From SIG307 sp964545045 (GTDB taxonomy: Bacteria; Bacillota; Clostridia; Lachnospirales; Lachnospiraceae), in NCBI GenBank assembly GCA_964545045.1, contig CAZJEN010000010.1:1-64000 (forward strand): a stretch of 64,000 nt of DNA. The letters run 5' to 3'. The translations under genes and the position numbers were made by a program. Below are positions 33,948 through 42,742 of this stretch, one piece after another. Below the pieces are notes generated by a model that worked only from the letters and a program-made list of their open reading frames with translations, was not told the DNA's origin and ran no database searches. How positions within the stretch are numbered: the stretch's first letter is position 1; each line of letters opens with the position of its first letter.

Positions 33948-34298
33948 TTACTCTTTCATCTTTTCTTCGTACTCATCAAAGATATATCCCAAAACCGGAG
34001 CAAGACCTACGAACTCACATCCGTAAACAATTCTGCCTTCCTCACCTTCGGCACTGCGGATAATCTTAACAACCGTGTATAACACCGACTCCTTGGAACC
34101 CATCTCAAGCTTCGCATTAAAATAATATCCGATCGGCAAAACACTGTCGCATTCGAACCGGATGCCGCCCTTTGAAATATCTGTAACAATAATCGGGGCT
34201 TCCTTTACATCCACCCGCACATTATCCTGCTTAAACAAAGAGGACACACTCAACTCCAATGCAATCTTAAGACGCTTATTTTTTCTCTTTTCTTCCAT
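33948..34298 (-). CDS. PilZ-domain protein, single domain
   Basis: This 116-residue protein is essentially one PilZ domain, the cyclic-di-GMP receptor fold. The RxxxR-like motif appears at the N-terminus as KRKNKRLKIAL (here K-N-K-R, so one Arg of the canonical pair may be replaced by Lys), and the second motif is TDISKGGIRFEC (D-x-S-x-x-G). Effector targets are unknown. AAGGAGG lies five bases before the ATG, with its own promoter. A second PilZ gene is 1.3 kb away. Confidence 0.8.
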   Translation of the reverse strand: MEEKRKNKRLKIALELSVSSLFKQDNVRVDVKEAPIIVTDISKGGIRFECDSVLPIGYYFNAKLEMGSKESVLYTVVKIIRSAEGEEGRIVYGCEFVGLAPVLGYIFDEYEEKMKE

Positions 34299-34351
34299 GA
34301 TAACCTCCTTTATCTTATACCACGTATATTGCTACACTTTTATCTATTTAC

Positions 34352-34380
34352 AGTATAACGTTTCCCGTACAAAATGACAA
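34352..34380 (-). promoter_or_regulatory. Promoter of the single-domain PilZ gene
   Basis: On the minus strand TTGTCA (34380-34375), a 17-base spacer and TATACT (34357-34352). Confidence 0.65.
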
Positions 34381-34399
34381 GCAGTTTTTCTGTAAATCA

Positions 34400-35404
34400 C
34401 TACTTTGTCAGCACAACCTCTCCCTTTCCGTCCGAAACGGTAATTTTAGCCTTTGCTCCGTTAATCATAGTCATACGCGGAGCCTTATGCCCCACATCTG
34501 CCTCAAATACAATCGGAAGCCCAAACTCTCCCAATACAGATTCCACCGCCTCCCTGTAGCTTATCTCATAATCCGAAGAAAAAAAAGTCGGACGACCGAA
34601 CACAAAGCCTTTTGCATGGCGGAACCAGCCTGCCTCCTTCAAATGCCAAAGTCCGCAGGTCAACCGCTCGGAACTTAACGCAAAGCTCTCCAGATACCAC
34701 AAAATACCGTCTTCCTTATAACGCTCACAAAATTCTACTGTTTTATCGAAACGTGTCCCGACCAAATCCAACAATACATCAAGACAACCGCCCAAAAGCC
34801 GCCCGGACAACTCTGCATAATCCTGCGCACATTCCCATTTAACCGGCGTATCCTCTTGGTAATCCTCATCCCCGGTAATTCGTTCCGCAAAGCCGTTTTT
34901 ATAGTTTGTAAAGCTCTTCTGTACAAGCTCTTTTCCCTCTAAAATCGACACATTCTCTTCCAGACACCGATGCCAATCCGCCATTCCGAAATCACCGTAA
35001 TTTCCGGCGTACACCGTCGCCATGTCACAATTGGTTGTAATCGTGAACAAAAGCCCCGTCGGGTCTGAATACCCCTGATACCACTTCGGATGTTTCTTTA
35101 TCAGTTCAAAATCCGTATAAGAAAGCATTTCTGCCAAATAATCGCCGCCACAAGCCTGAATCACCCAGGACACCTCGGGATTCATTACCAAAGAATGAAG
35201 TTCCTCCGCCCGAACCTTTGCCGGCGCACTTCTCCCTTTCTCCTCCGTTCTCACATCAGACGTCTCTTCCACCAGATACCCGCGCTTTTTAAATTGACCG
35301 GACGCATTGTCCAACCGTATCAAATCTACCGGTGAGGTTTTCCCACCCGAACAGGCCGTCACACCGATTTTATCTCCTTTTTGTATCCACCTCGGAAAAA
35401 TCAT
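34400..35404 (-). CDS. S66-family LD-carboxypeptidase / MccF-like peptidase
   Basis: This 334-residue protein belongs to the S66 serine peptidase family. The nucleophile Ser is in YQGYSDPTGLLF near residue 115. The catalytic Glu is likely in LWYLESFALS, and the His is in FEADVGHKAPRMT near the C-terminus. Members either trim muropeptide tetrapeptides (LdcA) or cleave microcin C-type nucleotide conjugates (MccF); the longer DPTGLLFTITT region and lack of a signal peptide leave both open. It has its own promoter and is monocistronic. Confidence 0.85.
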   Translation of the reverse strand: MIFPRWIQKGDKIGVTACSGGKTSPVDLIRLDNASGQFKKRGYLVEETSDVRTEEKGRSAPAKVRAEELHSLVMNPEVSWVIQACGGDYLAEMLSYTDFELIKKHPKWYQGYSDPTGLLFTITTNCDMATVYAGNYGDFGMADWHRCLEENVSILEGKELVQKSFTNYKNGFAERITGDEDYQEDTPVKWECAQDYAELSGRLLGGCLDVLLDLVGTRFDKTVEFCERYKEDGILWYLESFALSSERLTCGLWHLKEAGWFRHAKGFVFGRPTFFSSDYEISYREAVESVLGEFGLPIVFEADVGHKAPRMTMINGAKAKITVSDGKGEVVLTK

Positions 35405-35429
35405 ACCATTTCACCCTCCTTCTCTGAAA

Positions 35430-35459
35430 AGTATAGCATAAATTACCTAATTCGTACAA
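35430..35459 (-). promoter_or_regulatory. Promoter of the S66 peptidase gene
   Basis: On the minus strand TTGTAC (35459-35454), an 18-base spacer and TATACT (35435-35430). Confidence 0.6.
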
Positions 35460-35487
35460 CAAAAAATCGCATTATCACTTTTTTTGC

Positions 35488-35516
35488 TTGCAACCATAAA
35501 ACTCCTGTAGTATAAT
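35488..35516 (+). promoter_or_regulatory. Promoter of the two-domain PilZ gene
   Basis: TTGCAA (35488-35493), a 17-base spacer and a perfect TATAAT (35511-35516). Confidence 0.75.
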
Positions 35517-35571
35517 TATTGTGACAGATACTAACATTTTTTGCTATATTTTGTTCAAGGGGCTTTTACAT

Positions 35572-36231
35572 ATGACAATTTTGGATTTAGATGAACAGCA
35601 TCCGGTAACTCTGGTAGTTACCGTAGGATTGAAGTCAAAGGATTTGGCCACCACCGTTTTGGAGGTACATTCCGATTATATTCTGCTCCAGCCGATTTTG
35701 GTAGACGGACGCACTGTGGGCTTCGGAGATTCCTGTACCATTGACCTTTTATATTTGCAGGATCAGGTGGTATATGCATGGCATTCCGTTTCCCTTCCGC
35801 TCGTTAAAATCAAAGGAAATACTTACTACAAAGTTGAATTGGACGGCGAGGCAAAGCCTTACAACCGCCGTGGTTCTTTCCGCGTATATGTAGGCGAAAC
35901 CATGGCCATTACCGTGTTCCAAAGCAGCGGTCCTCAGGCCTTTAATGTATTGGTTCGTGATATCAGTGAAAGCGGCTTCGGTTTTGTAAGCAAGGAAGAG
36001 TACGAGATTTCCCGTACCATCCGTTTAGCAATCCCACTTACGGACCGCAAAACTTTAGTACTTTCCGCTACGATTGTACGCCGGGATTACAACGAAGAAA
36101 AGGGAACTTACAACTACGGCTGTAAGTTTGTTGAACCGAACGCTTATCTGTCCAGTTATCTTATGGCAAAACAAAGAGAACGTCAACAAGGAAAGACAAG
36201 TGCTTATTCTGCCACCAAGAAGCGTTGGTAA
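35572..36231 (+). CDS. YcgR-like PilZ-domain protein
   Basis: This 219-residue protein has an N-terminal beta-rich domain (residues 1-100) followed by a PilZ domain. The domain opens with YNRRGSFRVYV (R-x-x-x-R, c-di-GMP arginine pair) and carries RDISESGFGFVS (D-x-S-x-x-G). This two-domain plan is that of YcgR/DgrA proteins, which slow flagella or act on surfaces when c-di-GMP rises. The start at 35572 is set by AAGGGG ten bases upstream. The SprA-like gene follows 38 bases downstream and may be cotranscribed. Confidence 0.82.
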   Translation: MTILDLDEQHPVTLVVTVGLKSKDLATTVLEVHSDYILLQPILVDGRTVGFGDSCTIDLLYLQDQVVYAWHSVSLPLVKIKGNTYYKVELDGEAKPYNRRGSFRVYVGETMAITVFQSSGPQAFNVLVRDISESGFGFVSKEEYEISRTIRLAIPLTDRKTLVLSATIVRRDYNEEKGTYNYGCKFVEPNAYLSSYLMAKQRERQQGKTSAYSATKKRW

Positions 36232-36269
36232 TTTGCACTCCTTCCCTTATACAGAAAGGAGGATGACAT

Positions 36270-36791
36270 ATGTTTCTTTCCATGAAACCAACGGTTCCTA
36301 CGTCCTATGCAGGTACCGCTGTCACTTATCCTTCCCTTTCCGTTCCTTCAAACACTGCAGCCTCCGAGACTTCCTCCGTTTCTCCTTTTTCCTCAGAAAA
36401 AGCAAACGAACAGAAGCGCACCGGCAAAACTGAATCTAAGGGAGAATGCCAGACCTGCAAAGAAAGAAAATACGTAGATGGTTCCGACGAAGGAAATGTT
36501 TCCTTTAAAGCACCGGGACACATTGCCCCGGAAGCCTCCGCAGGCGTTGTCATGTCCCATGAGAAGGAACATGTTGCCAACGCAAAGCGGGAAGGTAACA
36601 AGCCGGGGAACGAGCTTATATCCGCGACCGTTTCTTTAAAAACAGCCATCTGTCCGGAATGCGGACGTTCCTATGTTGCCGGAGGCACCACACGTACTTT
36701 GATTAAATACGGAGATTCCGACTATGATAAAAACAAAAAGGCTGCCGATTTGGATGCCCTGCTGGGTGCCAATGTAGACGTGGCCGTATAG
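36270..36791 (+). CDS. SprA-related putative metalloprotease
   Basis: This 173-residue protein has a low-complexity Ser/Thr/Pro-rich N-terminus (about 50 residues). A conserved core follows: CQTCKERKYVDGSDEG, HIAPEASAGVVMSHEKEHV, and CPECGRSYVAGG. It matches the SprA-related family, described as putative metalloproteases, with HEKEHV as the probable zinc motif and two CxxC pairs that could form a zinc ribbon. The substrate is not known. There is no clear signal peptide. AAGGAGG precedes the ATG, and a terminator follows. Confidence 0.75.
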   Translation: MFLSMKPTVPTSYAGTAVTYPSLSVPSNTAASETSSVSPFSSEKANEQKRTGKTESKGECQTCKERKYVDGSDEGNVSFKAPGHIAPEASAGVVMSHEKEHVANAKREGNKPGNELISATVSLKTAICPECGRSYVAGGTTRTLIKYGDSDYDKNKKAADLDALLGANVDVAV

Positions 36792-36838
36792 TTATCAGCA
36801 AATACATTTATCACATTCTGTAAATTTAATAATACTAA

Positions 36839-36864
36839 AAGGCCGGCATTTATCTGCCGGCCTT
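36839..36864. terminator. Bidirectional terminator
   Basis: AAGGCCGGCA and TGCCGGCCTT pair perfectly between the SprA-like and pfkA genes, with TCTTTATTTT on the plus-strand side. Confidence 0.88.
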
Positions 36865-36889
36865 CTTTATTTTCGTTGCTGTTATTCAA

Positions 36890-37915
36890 TTACTTTCTGG
36901 ATAATTTCTTGGACATAATTACCATATCCTCATCCAAATCCTTCTTCATTGCAAGTGCTTCCTCAATATCGTAATCAATCAAACCGCCATTCTTATAAGC
37001 AACTACACGGTTATTCTTGCCTTCGCAAAGAAGCTCTACCGCCTTAGCACCCATCATAGATGCGTAAACACGGTCTCTACAGGTCGGGCTACCACCACGC
37101 TGGATATGACCTACAATCGTAGCTCTCGTCTCCATCTCAGTAGCGCGCTCAATACGCTTTGCCATTTCGTAAGAATCGCCGACACCTTCTGCATTGATGA
37201 TAATGTGATGTTTCTTACCTAACATCTTCTTTTCTTTGATATTCTCAATAATCTTCTGCTCGTAATTCTCTTCATAACGCTCCGGAAGAAGAATATCCTC
37301 TGCACCGTTAGCGATACCACACCACAATGCGATATAACCGGCATGACGACCCATTACCTCAATAATACTACATCTCTCATGGGAAGTAGAGGTATCACGC
37401 ACCTTATCAATTGCTTCCATTGCGGTATTGATTGCAGTATCAAAACCGATGGTATAATCGGTACAAGCAATATCAAGGTCAATGGTGCCCGGAACACCGA
37501 TGGTATTAATTCCACGTGCAGCAAGCTTCCTTGCACCCTGGAAAGAACCGTCGCCACCGATAACTACCACTGCATCGATACCATGCTTCTTACAAATAGC
37601 AGCACCCTTATCTTGTCCCTCCGGCGTAGTAAACTCCGCGCACCGTGCCGTATATAAAATCGTACCGCCTCGCTGGATAATATCCGCTACACTCTTTGCA
37701 TCCATATCAATGATATCCTCATCCAAAAGACCTGCATAACCTCTGCGGATACCCTTTACCTTCTTGCCGTTTGCAAGAGCGGTTCTAACAACCGAACGAA
37801 TTACGGCATTCATACCCGGTGCGTCGCCACCGCTGGTTAATACCGCAATCGTCTTAATATGGTCACCGGCATTCTTCTCTACCGTCTTGTTCACATCTGC
37901 CTTCTTTGTTGCCAT
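36890..37915 (-). CDS. pfkA: 6-phosphofructokinase
   Basis: This 341-residue glycolytic enzyme phosphorylates fructose 6-phosphate. ATP site AVLTSGGDAPGMNAVIR, GGDGSFQGARKL, the catalytic TIDLDIACTDYTIGFDTAIN (with G-T-I-D before, typical of ATP-dependent PFK), and the MGRHAGYIAL hexose-phosphate site are all present. An extra 20 residues at the N-terminus (ATKKADVNKTVEKNAGDH) precede the usual start. The ATG at 37915 has GGAGG eight bases upstream. A separate promoter overlaps the dnaE 3' end, so it can be expressed apart from dnaE. Confidence 0.92.
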   Translation of the reverse strand: MATKKADVNKTVEKNAGDHIKTIAVLTSGGDAPGMNAVIRSVVRTALANGKKVKGIRRGYAGLLDEDIIDMDAKSVADIIQRGGTILYTARCAEFTTPEGQDKGAAICKKHGIDAVVVIGGDGSFQGARKLAARGINTIGVPGTIDLDIACTDYTIGFDTAINTAMEAIDKVRDTSTSHERCSIIEVMGRHAGYIALWCGIANGAEDILLPERYEENYEQKIIENIKEKKMLGKKHHIIINAEGVGDSYEMAKRIERATEMETRATIVGHIQRGGSPTCRDRVYASMMGAKAVELLCEGKNNRVVAYKNGGLIDYDIEEALAMKKDLDEDMVIMSKKLSRK

Positions 37916-37953
37916 TTTGTATTCCTCCGTGCTTAATAACATGCATTTATTGT

Positions 37954-37982
37954 ATTGTACAGCGTTTATCCCCTTTTTTCAA
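37954..37982 (-). promoter_or_regulatory. pfkA promoter overlapping the dnaE stop
   Basis: On the minus strand TTGAAA (37982-37977) lies in the last dnaE codons, then a 17-base spacer and TACAAT (37959-37954). Confidence 0.65.
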
Positions 37983-40900
37983 GGGTTTTTTCCACAACTT
38001 TTACAGAATCTTGTCCAAAAGTTGCCTCCAGACGGGAAATTAACGCCTCACACACCTGGGTTGAATGTTTTTTCGGCAATCGTTTGATAGCCTTTTCCGC
38101 CACACAGTATACCACAGTCTCATCCCTTCCGTCAAATGAATCCAGAATTTCATACAATTCTTTCTCTCTTTTCAGGAATTCTTCCTTGTTAGGATAACGT
38201 ACCCATACTTCACGCGGCATAGCGGCAAACGGAATGATGTCACTGCATATAAGCCTTGCCGCCCGTTCTTCTTCCACTGCCACGCGTCCTCTGATTAATA
38301 TTTTATTGTCCTCAAAGAGCTCTTGTTTATACTTCTCATAATCTTTCGGAAAAACAATAACCTCTACGGTTCCCAGCACATCCTCCAGCGTTACAAAGGC
38401 CATCATGGAATTGCTTCGTGTAGTCTTTCTGGTAATAGCGGTAATGATGCCTCCGATAATCTCGGTATCTCCGTCCTCTACCTTCGGCCCCGCATCCTCA
38501 CTATCCTCTTCTGCCACAAAATCCGCCGACATTTTGGTTACGTTTTTGTTTAACATTTCCTGATACTCATCCAAAGGATGCCCGCTCAGATAAATTCCCA
38601 GTGTTTCCTTTTCAAATGCCAGAAGCTCACTCTTTTCAAACTCCGGCACATCCGGAAGCCGAACTTCAAACTCTTCCTTTTCCTCCGGTGCCGCAAGATC
38701 AAACAAACTCATCTGTCCAGACAAATTTTTCTTCTTATCCGATGCAATGCTGTCCACAATAGTTGCATAACTTAACATCAACTGCCGACGGTTTCCCTTG
38801 AGACAATCAAACGCTCCGGCCTTAATAAAGCTTTCCAAAGCCCGCTTGTTTACACCGGTTCCGGATAACCGGTCGATAAAGTCCTTCAGCGTGGTAAACG
38901 GTCCGTTTGCCTCTCTTTCTGCCACAATATCACGAATTACCGGCTTACCGATTCCCTTAATGGCCGCCAGGGCAAAACGGATTGCATTTCCTTCCGTAGT
39001 AAACCGCTCTTCACCGTGATTGACATCCGGCGGAAGAATTGCGATTCCCATCTGACGACAGGTGAGAATATACTGGGATACCTTCGCGGTCTGGTCCATA
39101 ATAGACGTCATAAGTGCCGCCATAAACTCTACCGGATGATAGTATTTCAGGTATGCGGTACGATAGGATACCACCGCATAACAGGCTGCATGAGCTTTGT
39201 TAAATGCATACTTCGCAAAATCCGTCATCTCATCAAAAATCTTATTACCGACAGCTTCCGGGATGCCGTTTTTCACACAGCCCTTTACCCCTTCCGCTTC
39301 GTTACCGTATACGAAATTCTGCCGTTCCTTTGCCATCACATCGGCCTTTTTCTTTGCCATGGCACGACGCACCAAATCGCTTCGTCCGTAGCTGTATCCT
39401 GCCAGCTCACGCACAATCTGCATAACCTGCTCCTGATATACGATACAGCCGTGGGTTGTCTTTAAAATCGGTACAAGCTCAGGGCAATCATATACGATAC
39501 TATCCGGATTCTGCTTTCCCTTAATATACTTCGGAATAAAGTCCATCGGCCCCGGACGATAGAGGGAGATACCTGCAATAACATCTTCCAGATTCTCCGG
39601 CTTCAATTCCTTCATAAAGTTTTTCATTCCAGTGCTTTCCAACTGGAACACACCCTCCGATTTTCCGTTTCCGATCATCTCGTAGATATTCGGATCGTCG
39701 TAGTCAATGGTATTCATATCCAACCACTGTTCTCTCGGTCGTTTTTTATTGACCAACTTTTCTGCATCCTGAATAACCGTAAGTGTTCTGAGTCCCAAAA
39801 AGTCCATCTTTAACAGACCCAGTTCCTCCAGAGTAGTCATGGTAAACTGAGTGGTAATCGCTTCGTCAGAGCCTCTGGACAACGGTACATAATCGTCCGC
39901 CGGTGCATTGGAAATGACTACGCCCGCCGCATGCATGGACGTATGACGCGGCAATCCCTCCAGACGCTTAGACATATCAATCAAATACTGTATCTTTTCA
40001 TCTGTTTCGCAAAGAGTACGAAGCTCTGCGTTGGTCTGCAGGGCCTTCTCAATGGTAATGCCCAACTCCATCGGAATCATCTTTGCTACCTGGTCACACT
40101 GGGCGTACGGATAATCCAAAGCACGTCCCACATCACGGATAACGCCTCTGGCCGCCATGGTACCGAAGGTAACAATCTGTACCACCTTCTCTTTACCGTA
40201 CTTTTCCACCACATAATCGATAACTTCCTGTCTTCGTTCGAAGCAGAAGTCAATATCAAAATCCGGCATGGATACTCGCTCCGGATTTAAGAAACGCTCA
40301 AACAGAAGCTGGTAACGTATCGGGTCGATATCCGTAATTCCGAGAGCATAGGCCGCAATACTTGCCGCACCGCTGCCTCGTCCCGGACCCACCATAATAT
40401 CATGGTCCTTAGCGTATTTAATGAAATCCCACACAATGAGATAATAATCATCAAACCCCATCCGGTGAATGACTCCGAGCTCGTAATCCAAACGTTCCTG
40501 TAACTCCTTCGTCACAACCGGATAACGTTTTTTCATACCTTCGGCACAAAGGGCCTGCAGATAGGTCCAGGCATCATAGCCCTCCGGCACCTCATAATGA
40601 GGCAATTTATACTCACCGAATACAATCTCTACCTCACAACGGTCCGCAATCTCCTTAGTACGCTGTAATGCCTCTTTCGCATACGGAAAAAGCTCCGCCA
40701 TCTCTTCCGGGGACTTCAAATAATACTGGCCTCCGTCATAACGCATACGGTCTGTATCCGATACCTTTTTCTGCGTCTGGATACACAGAAGAATATCATG
40801 GGCCTGCTCATCCTCTGCCAGAGTATAATGCACATCGTTTGTGGCCACCAACGGAATTCTCGTTTCCGCACTCATGCGAAGCAGTGCCTGATTCACGGTC

Positions 40901-41451
40901 CGTTGCTCCGGGATACCGTGATCCTGCATTTCCAAAAAGAAATTTCCTTCTCCGAAAATGTCCAAAAGGCGAAGTGCCGCCGCCTTTCCTTCCTCATAAA
41001 AACCTTTCTTTAAGTAGGTCGCCACCTCTCCCGCAAGACATGCGGAAAGGGCAATAATTCCCTCGTGATACTCCCGTAATACTTCCAAATCCACCCTTGG
41101 TTTATAATAATATCCTTCGGTAAATCCCTTGGATACAATCTTCATCAAATTTGCATAGCCGGTATTATTCTCTGCGAGAAGTACCAGATGATAATAGCGT
41201 TCCTCGGAATCGCCGCCTTCCTTCTGAAAACGGGAGCCCGGTGCCACATAAATTTCACACCCTAAAACAGGACGGATTCCCTGCGCTTTGCAGGCACGGT
41301 AAAAATCAATCACGCCGTACATAACACCGTGATCGGTAATTGCAAGACTGTCCATTCCCAGTTCTTTTGCTCTTGCCACAATCTCTTTAATTTTTGAAGA
41401 ACCGTCCAAAAGACTGTACTCTGTATGTACATGAAGATGCGTAAACTCCAT
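37966..41451 (-). CDS. dnaE: DNA polymerase III alpha subunit
   Basis: This 1161-residue replicative polymerase opens with the PHP domain HLHVHTEYSLLDG. The C-family polymerase palm follows, with catalytic acids in MPDFDIDFCFERR, and GRGSGAASIAAYALGI just before it. Tandem HhH, an OB fold (EIIGGIITAITRKTT, then NSMMAFVTLEDVLG) and a C-terminal tail come next. It is the DnaE1-type length of Clostridia, which also have PolC. The start at 41451 is set by AAGGAGCAGGT. A hairpin separates it from crh, so it may be partly uncoupled from the hprK operon. Confidence 0.93.
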   Translation of the reverse strand: MEFTHLHVHTEYSLLDGSSKIKEIVARAKELGMDSLAITDHGVMYGVIDFYRACKAQGIRPVLGCEIYVAPGSRFQKEGGDSEERYYHLVLLAENNTGYANLMKIVSKGFTEGYYYKPRVDLEVLREYHEGIIALSACLAGEVATYLKKGFYEEGKAAALRLLDIFGEGNFFLEMQDHGIPEQRTVNQALLRMSAETRIPLVATNDVHYTLAEDEQAHDILLCIQTQKKVSDTDRMRYDGGQYYLKSPEEMAELFPYAKEALQRTKEIADRCEVEIVFGEYKLPHYEVPEGYDAWTYLQALCAEGMKKRYPVVTKELQERLDYELGVIHRMGFDDYYLIVWDFIKYAKDHDIMVGPGRGSGAASIAAYALGITDIDPIRYQLLFERFLNPERVSMPDFDIDFCFERRQEVIDYVVEKYGKEKVVQIVTFGTMAARGVIRDVGRALDYPYAQCDQVAKMIPMELGITIEKALQTNAELRTLCETDEKIQYLIDMSKRLEGLPRHTSMHAAGVVISNAPADDYVPLSRGSDEAITTQFTMTTLEELGLLKMDFLGLRTLTVIQDAEKLVNKKRPREQWLDMNTIDYDDPNIYEMIGNGKSEGVFQLESTGMKNFMKELKPENLEDVIAGISLYRPGPMDFIPKYIKGKQNPDSIVYDCPELVPILKTTHGCIVYQEQVMQIVRELAGYSYGRSDLVRRAMAKKKADVMAKERQNFVYGNEAEGVKGCVKNGIPEAVGNKIFDEMTDFAKYAFNKAHAACYAVVSYRTAYLKYYHPVEFMAALMTSIMDQTAKVSQYILTCRQMGIAILPPDVNHGEERFTTEGNAIRFALAAIKGIGKPVIRDIVAEREANGPFTTLKDFIDRLSGTGVNKRALESFIKAGAFDCLKGNRRQLMLSYATIVDSIASDKKKNLSGQMSLFDLAAPEEKEEFEVRLPDVPEFEKSELLAFEKETLGIYLSGHPLDEYQEMLNKNVTKMSADFVAEEDSEDAGPKVEDGDTEIIGGIITAITRKTTRSNSMMAFVTLEDVLGTVEVIVFPKDYEKYKQELFEDNKILIRGRVAVEEERAARLICSDIIPFAAMPREVWVRYPNKEEFLKREKELYEILDSFDGRDETVVYCVAEKAIKRLPKKHSTQVCEALISRLEATFGQDSVKVVEKTLEKRG

Positions 41452-41476
41452 ACCTGCTCCTTTCGTAAAATGAAAA

Positions 41477-41508
41477 GCCGTAAAGACACACAAATGCATC
41501 TTTACGGC
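41477..41508 (-). terminator. Hairpin between crh and dnaE
   Basis: GCCGTAAAGA (41477-41486) and TCTTTACGGC (41499-41508) form a 10-base stem seven bases after the crh stop, followed leftward by TTTTCATTTTA. It may end the hprK-crh transcript or attenuate entry into dnaE. Confidence 0.65.
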
Positions 41509-41514
41509 GTCTTC

Positions 41515-41772
41515 CTAGTTCTCAGCGCTCAGATACTTTTCGATTTCAGCAACCGCACTTTCTTCATCCGCACCGTCTGCATTCACCGTTACTTTTTCTC
41601 CCGCCGCAAGTCCCAGCGTCATCATACCCATAATACTCTTGGCATTTACGGTCTTGTCACCGCTTTCGATGGTAATCTTACTTTCGAAGCGACTTGCCAC
41701 CTGTACCAAAAGTGCCACCGGTCTTGCCTCCAAACCGGACGGGATACTGATTGTAATACTCTTTGAAATCAT
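41515..41772 (-). CDS. crh: Crh-type HPr paralogue with Glu at position 15
   Basis: This 85-residue protein has the HPr fold, but the active-site histidine is replaced. The site that reads GLHARP in HPr is here GLEARP with Glu15. Ser46 is present in NAKSIMGMMTLG, exactly at the HprK/P phosphorylation position. A protein without His15 but with Ser46 is a Crh, a catabolite co-repressor that cannot carry PTS phosphate; Bacillus Crh has Gln15. Position directly downstream of whiA is the same as in Bacillus, and hprK lies in the same run. A general HPr must be encoded elsewhere. The Glu could mimic phospho-His. Confidence 0.85.
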   Translation of the reverse strand: MISKSITISIPSGLEARPVALLVQVASRFESKITIESGDKTVNAKSIMGMMTLGLAAGEKVTVNADGADEESAVAEIEKYLSAEN

Positions 41773-41786
41773 TTCAAATCCTCCTT

Positions 41787-42725
41787 CTATTTGCCTCGCA
41801 AACTTTCTGCATATTCGCTGATTTTTTTCAAACGGTGATTCACTCCCGATTTGCCGAGTCTCGGACTCAGCATTTCCCCCAATTCCACTAACGATGCTTC
41901 CGGATAATCCAATCGTAACTGCGCAATTTCCTCCAATCCCTCGGATAACTCATGCAACCCCACCGAATCTCTGATATAAACAATATCCTCATACTGCTTT
42001 CTGGCTGCATTCACAGTCTTGCTCAGATTCGCCATCTCACAATTAAACTTGCGATTTACGGAATTACGCACATCCTTCACAATGCGGATATTCTCAAACT
42101 CCATTAACGCCCGGTGAGCTTCCAGAATACTTAACATCTCGGAAACCTGCTCTCCCTCTTTGATATATACTACATAATAGCTTTTCCGTAAAATCGTCTT
42201 AGCATCCACAGCAAAGGAATGCATCAACTCCATCAACTGCTCCGCCCTGCTTTGATCCGTTTCACAAATCTCAAAATGATAGGACTTCTGAGGATTACTG
42301 ATAGAGCCGGCTGCTAAAAAAGTACCGCGCAAAAACGCACGCTTACAACAGGCCTGCATCCACACCATGCCGTCCGCCTTCAGCGTACCGTCTTTTCCGG
42401 ATATTTTCAACTTTAACAGCTCAACTGTTTTCCGTACATTCTCATCCCCGCATATATCAATTACATATTGGGCGTAAGACTGCTTACCTTTCGAAGTGCG
42501 AACCGACACAAATAACGGTATCCCACACAATCTTCGGAACAGTATATTACATTTACGGGCCACATATCCGCTTTCCGTTTGTAATTTTATATGAAAGTGT
42601 CCACTTTTGTCAACATATATTTTCCCACACTGAACCACAAGGGCCGAAAGTTCGGCAATTTTACAATGTCTGGCCGCAACATTCACCCCAAAAAGTTCTT
42701 CTTTTACATCCATTGAAAACGACAT
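41787..42725 (-). CDS. whiA: DNA-binding protein WhiA
   Basis: This 312-residue protein combines a degenerate LAGLIDADG homing-endonuclease-like domain (ACCKRAFLRGTFLAAGSIS, with the usual catalytic acids lost) with a C-terminal helix-turn-helix (YPEASLVELGEMLSPRLGKS then GVNHRLKKI). In Firmicutes WhiA influences cell division and chromosome segregation. It is 14 bases upstream of crh, the conserved order. RapZ and YvcK, which normally precede it, are missing here; murB takes their place. Confidence 0.92.
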   Translation of the reverse strand: MSFSMDVKEELFGVNVAARHCKIAELSALVVQCGKIYVDKSGHFHIKLQTESGYVARKCNILFRRLCGIPLFVSVRTSKGKQSYAQYVIDICGDENVRKTVELLKLKISGKDGTLKADGMVWMQACCKRAFLRGTFLAAGSISNPQKSYHFEICETDQSRAEQLMELMHSFAVDAKTILRKSYYVVYIKEGEQVSEMLSILEAHRALMEFENIRIVKDVRNSVNRKFNCEMANLSKTVNAARKQYEDIVYIRDSVGLHELSEGLEEIAQLRLDYPEASLVELGEMLSPRLGKSGVNHRLKKISEYAESLRGK

Positions 42726-42742
42726 AACATCCTCCGCAGCAG

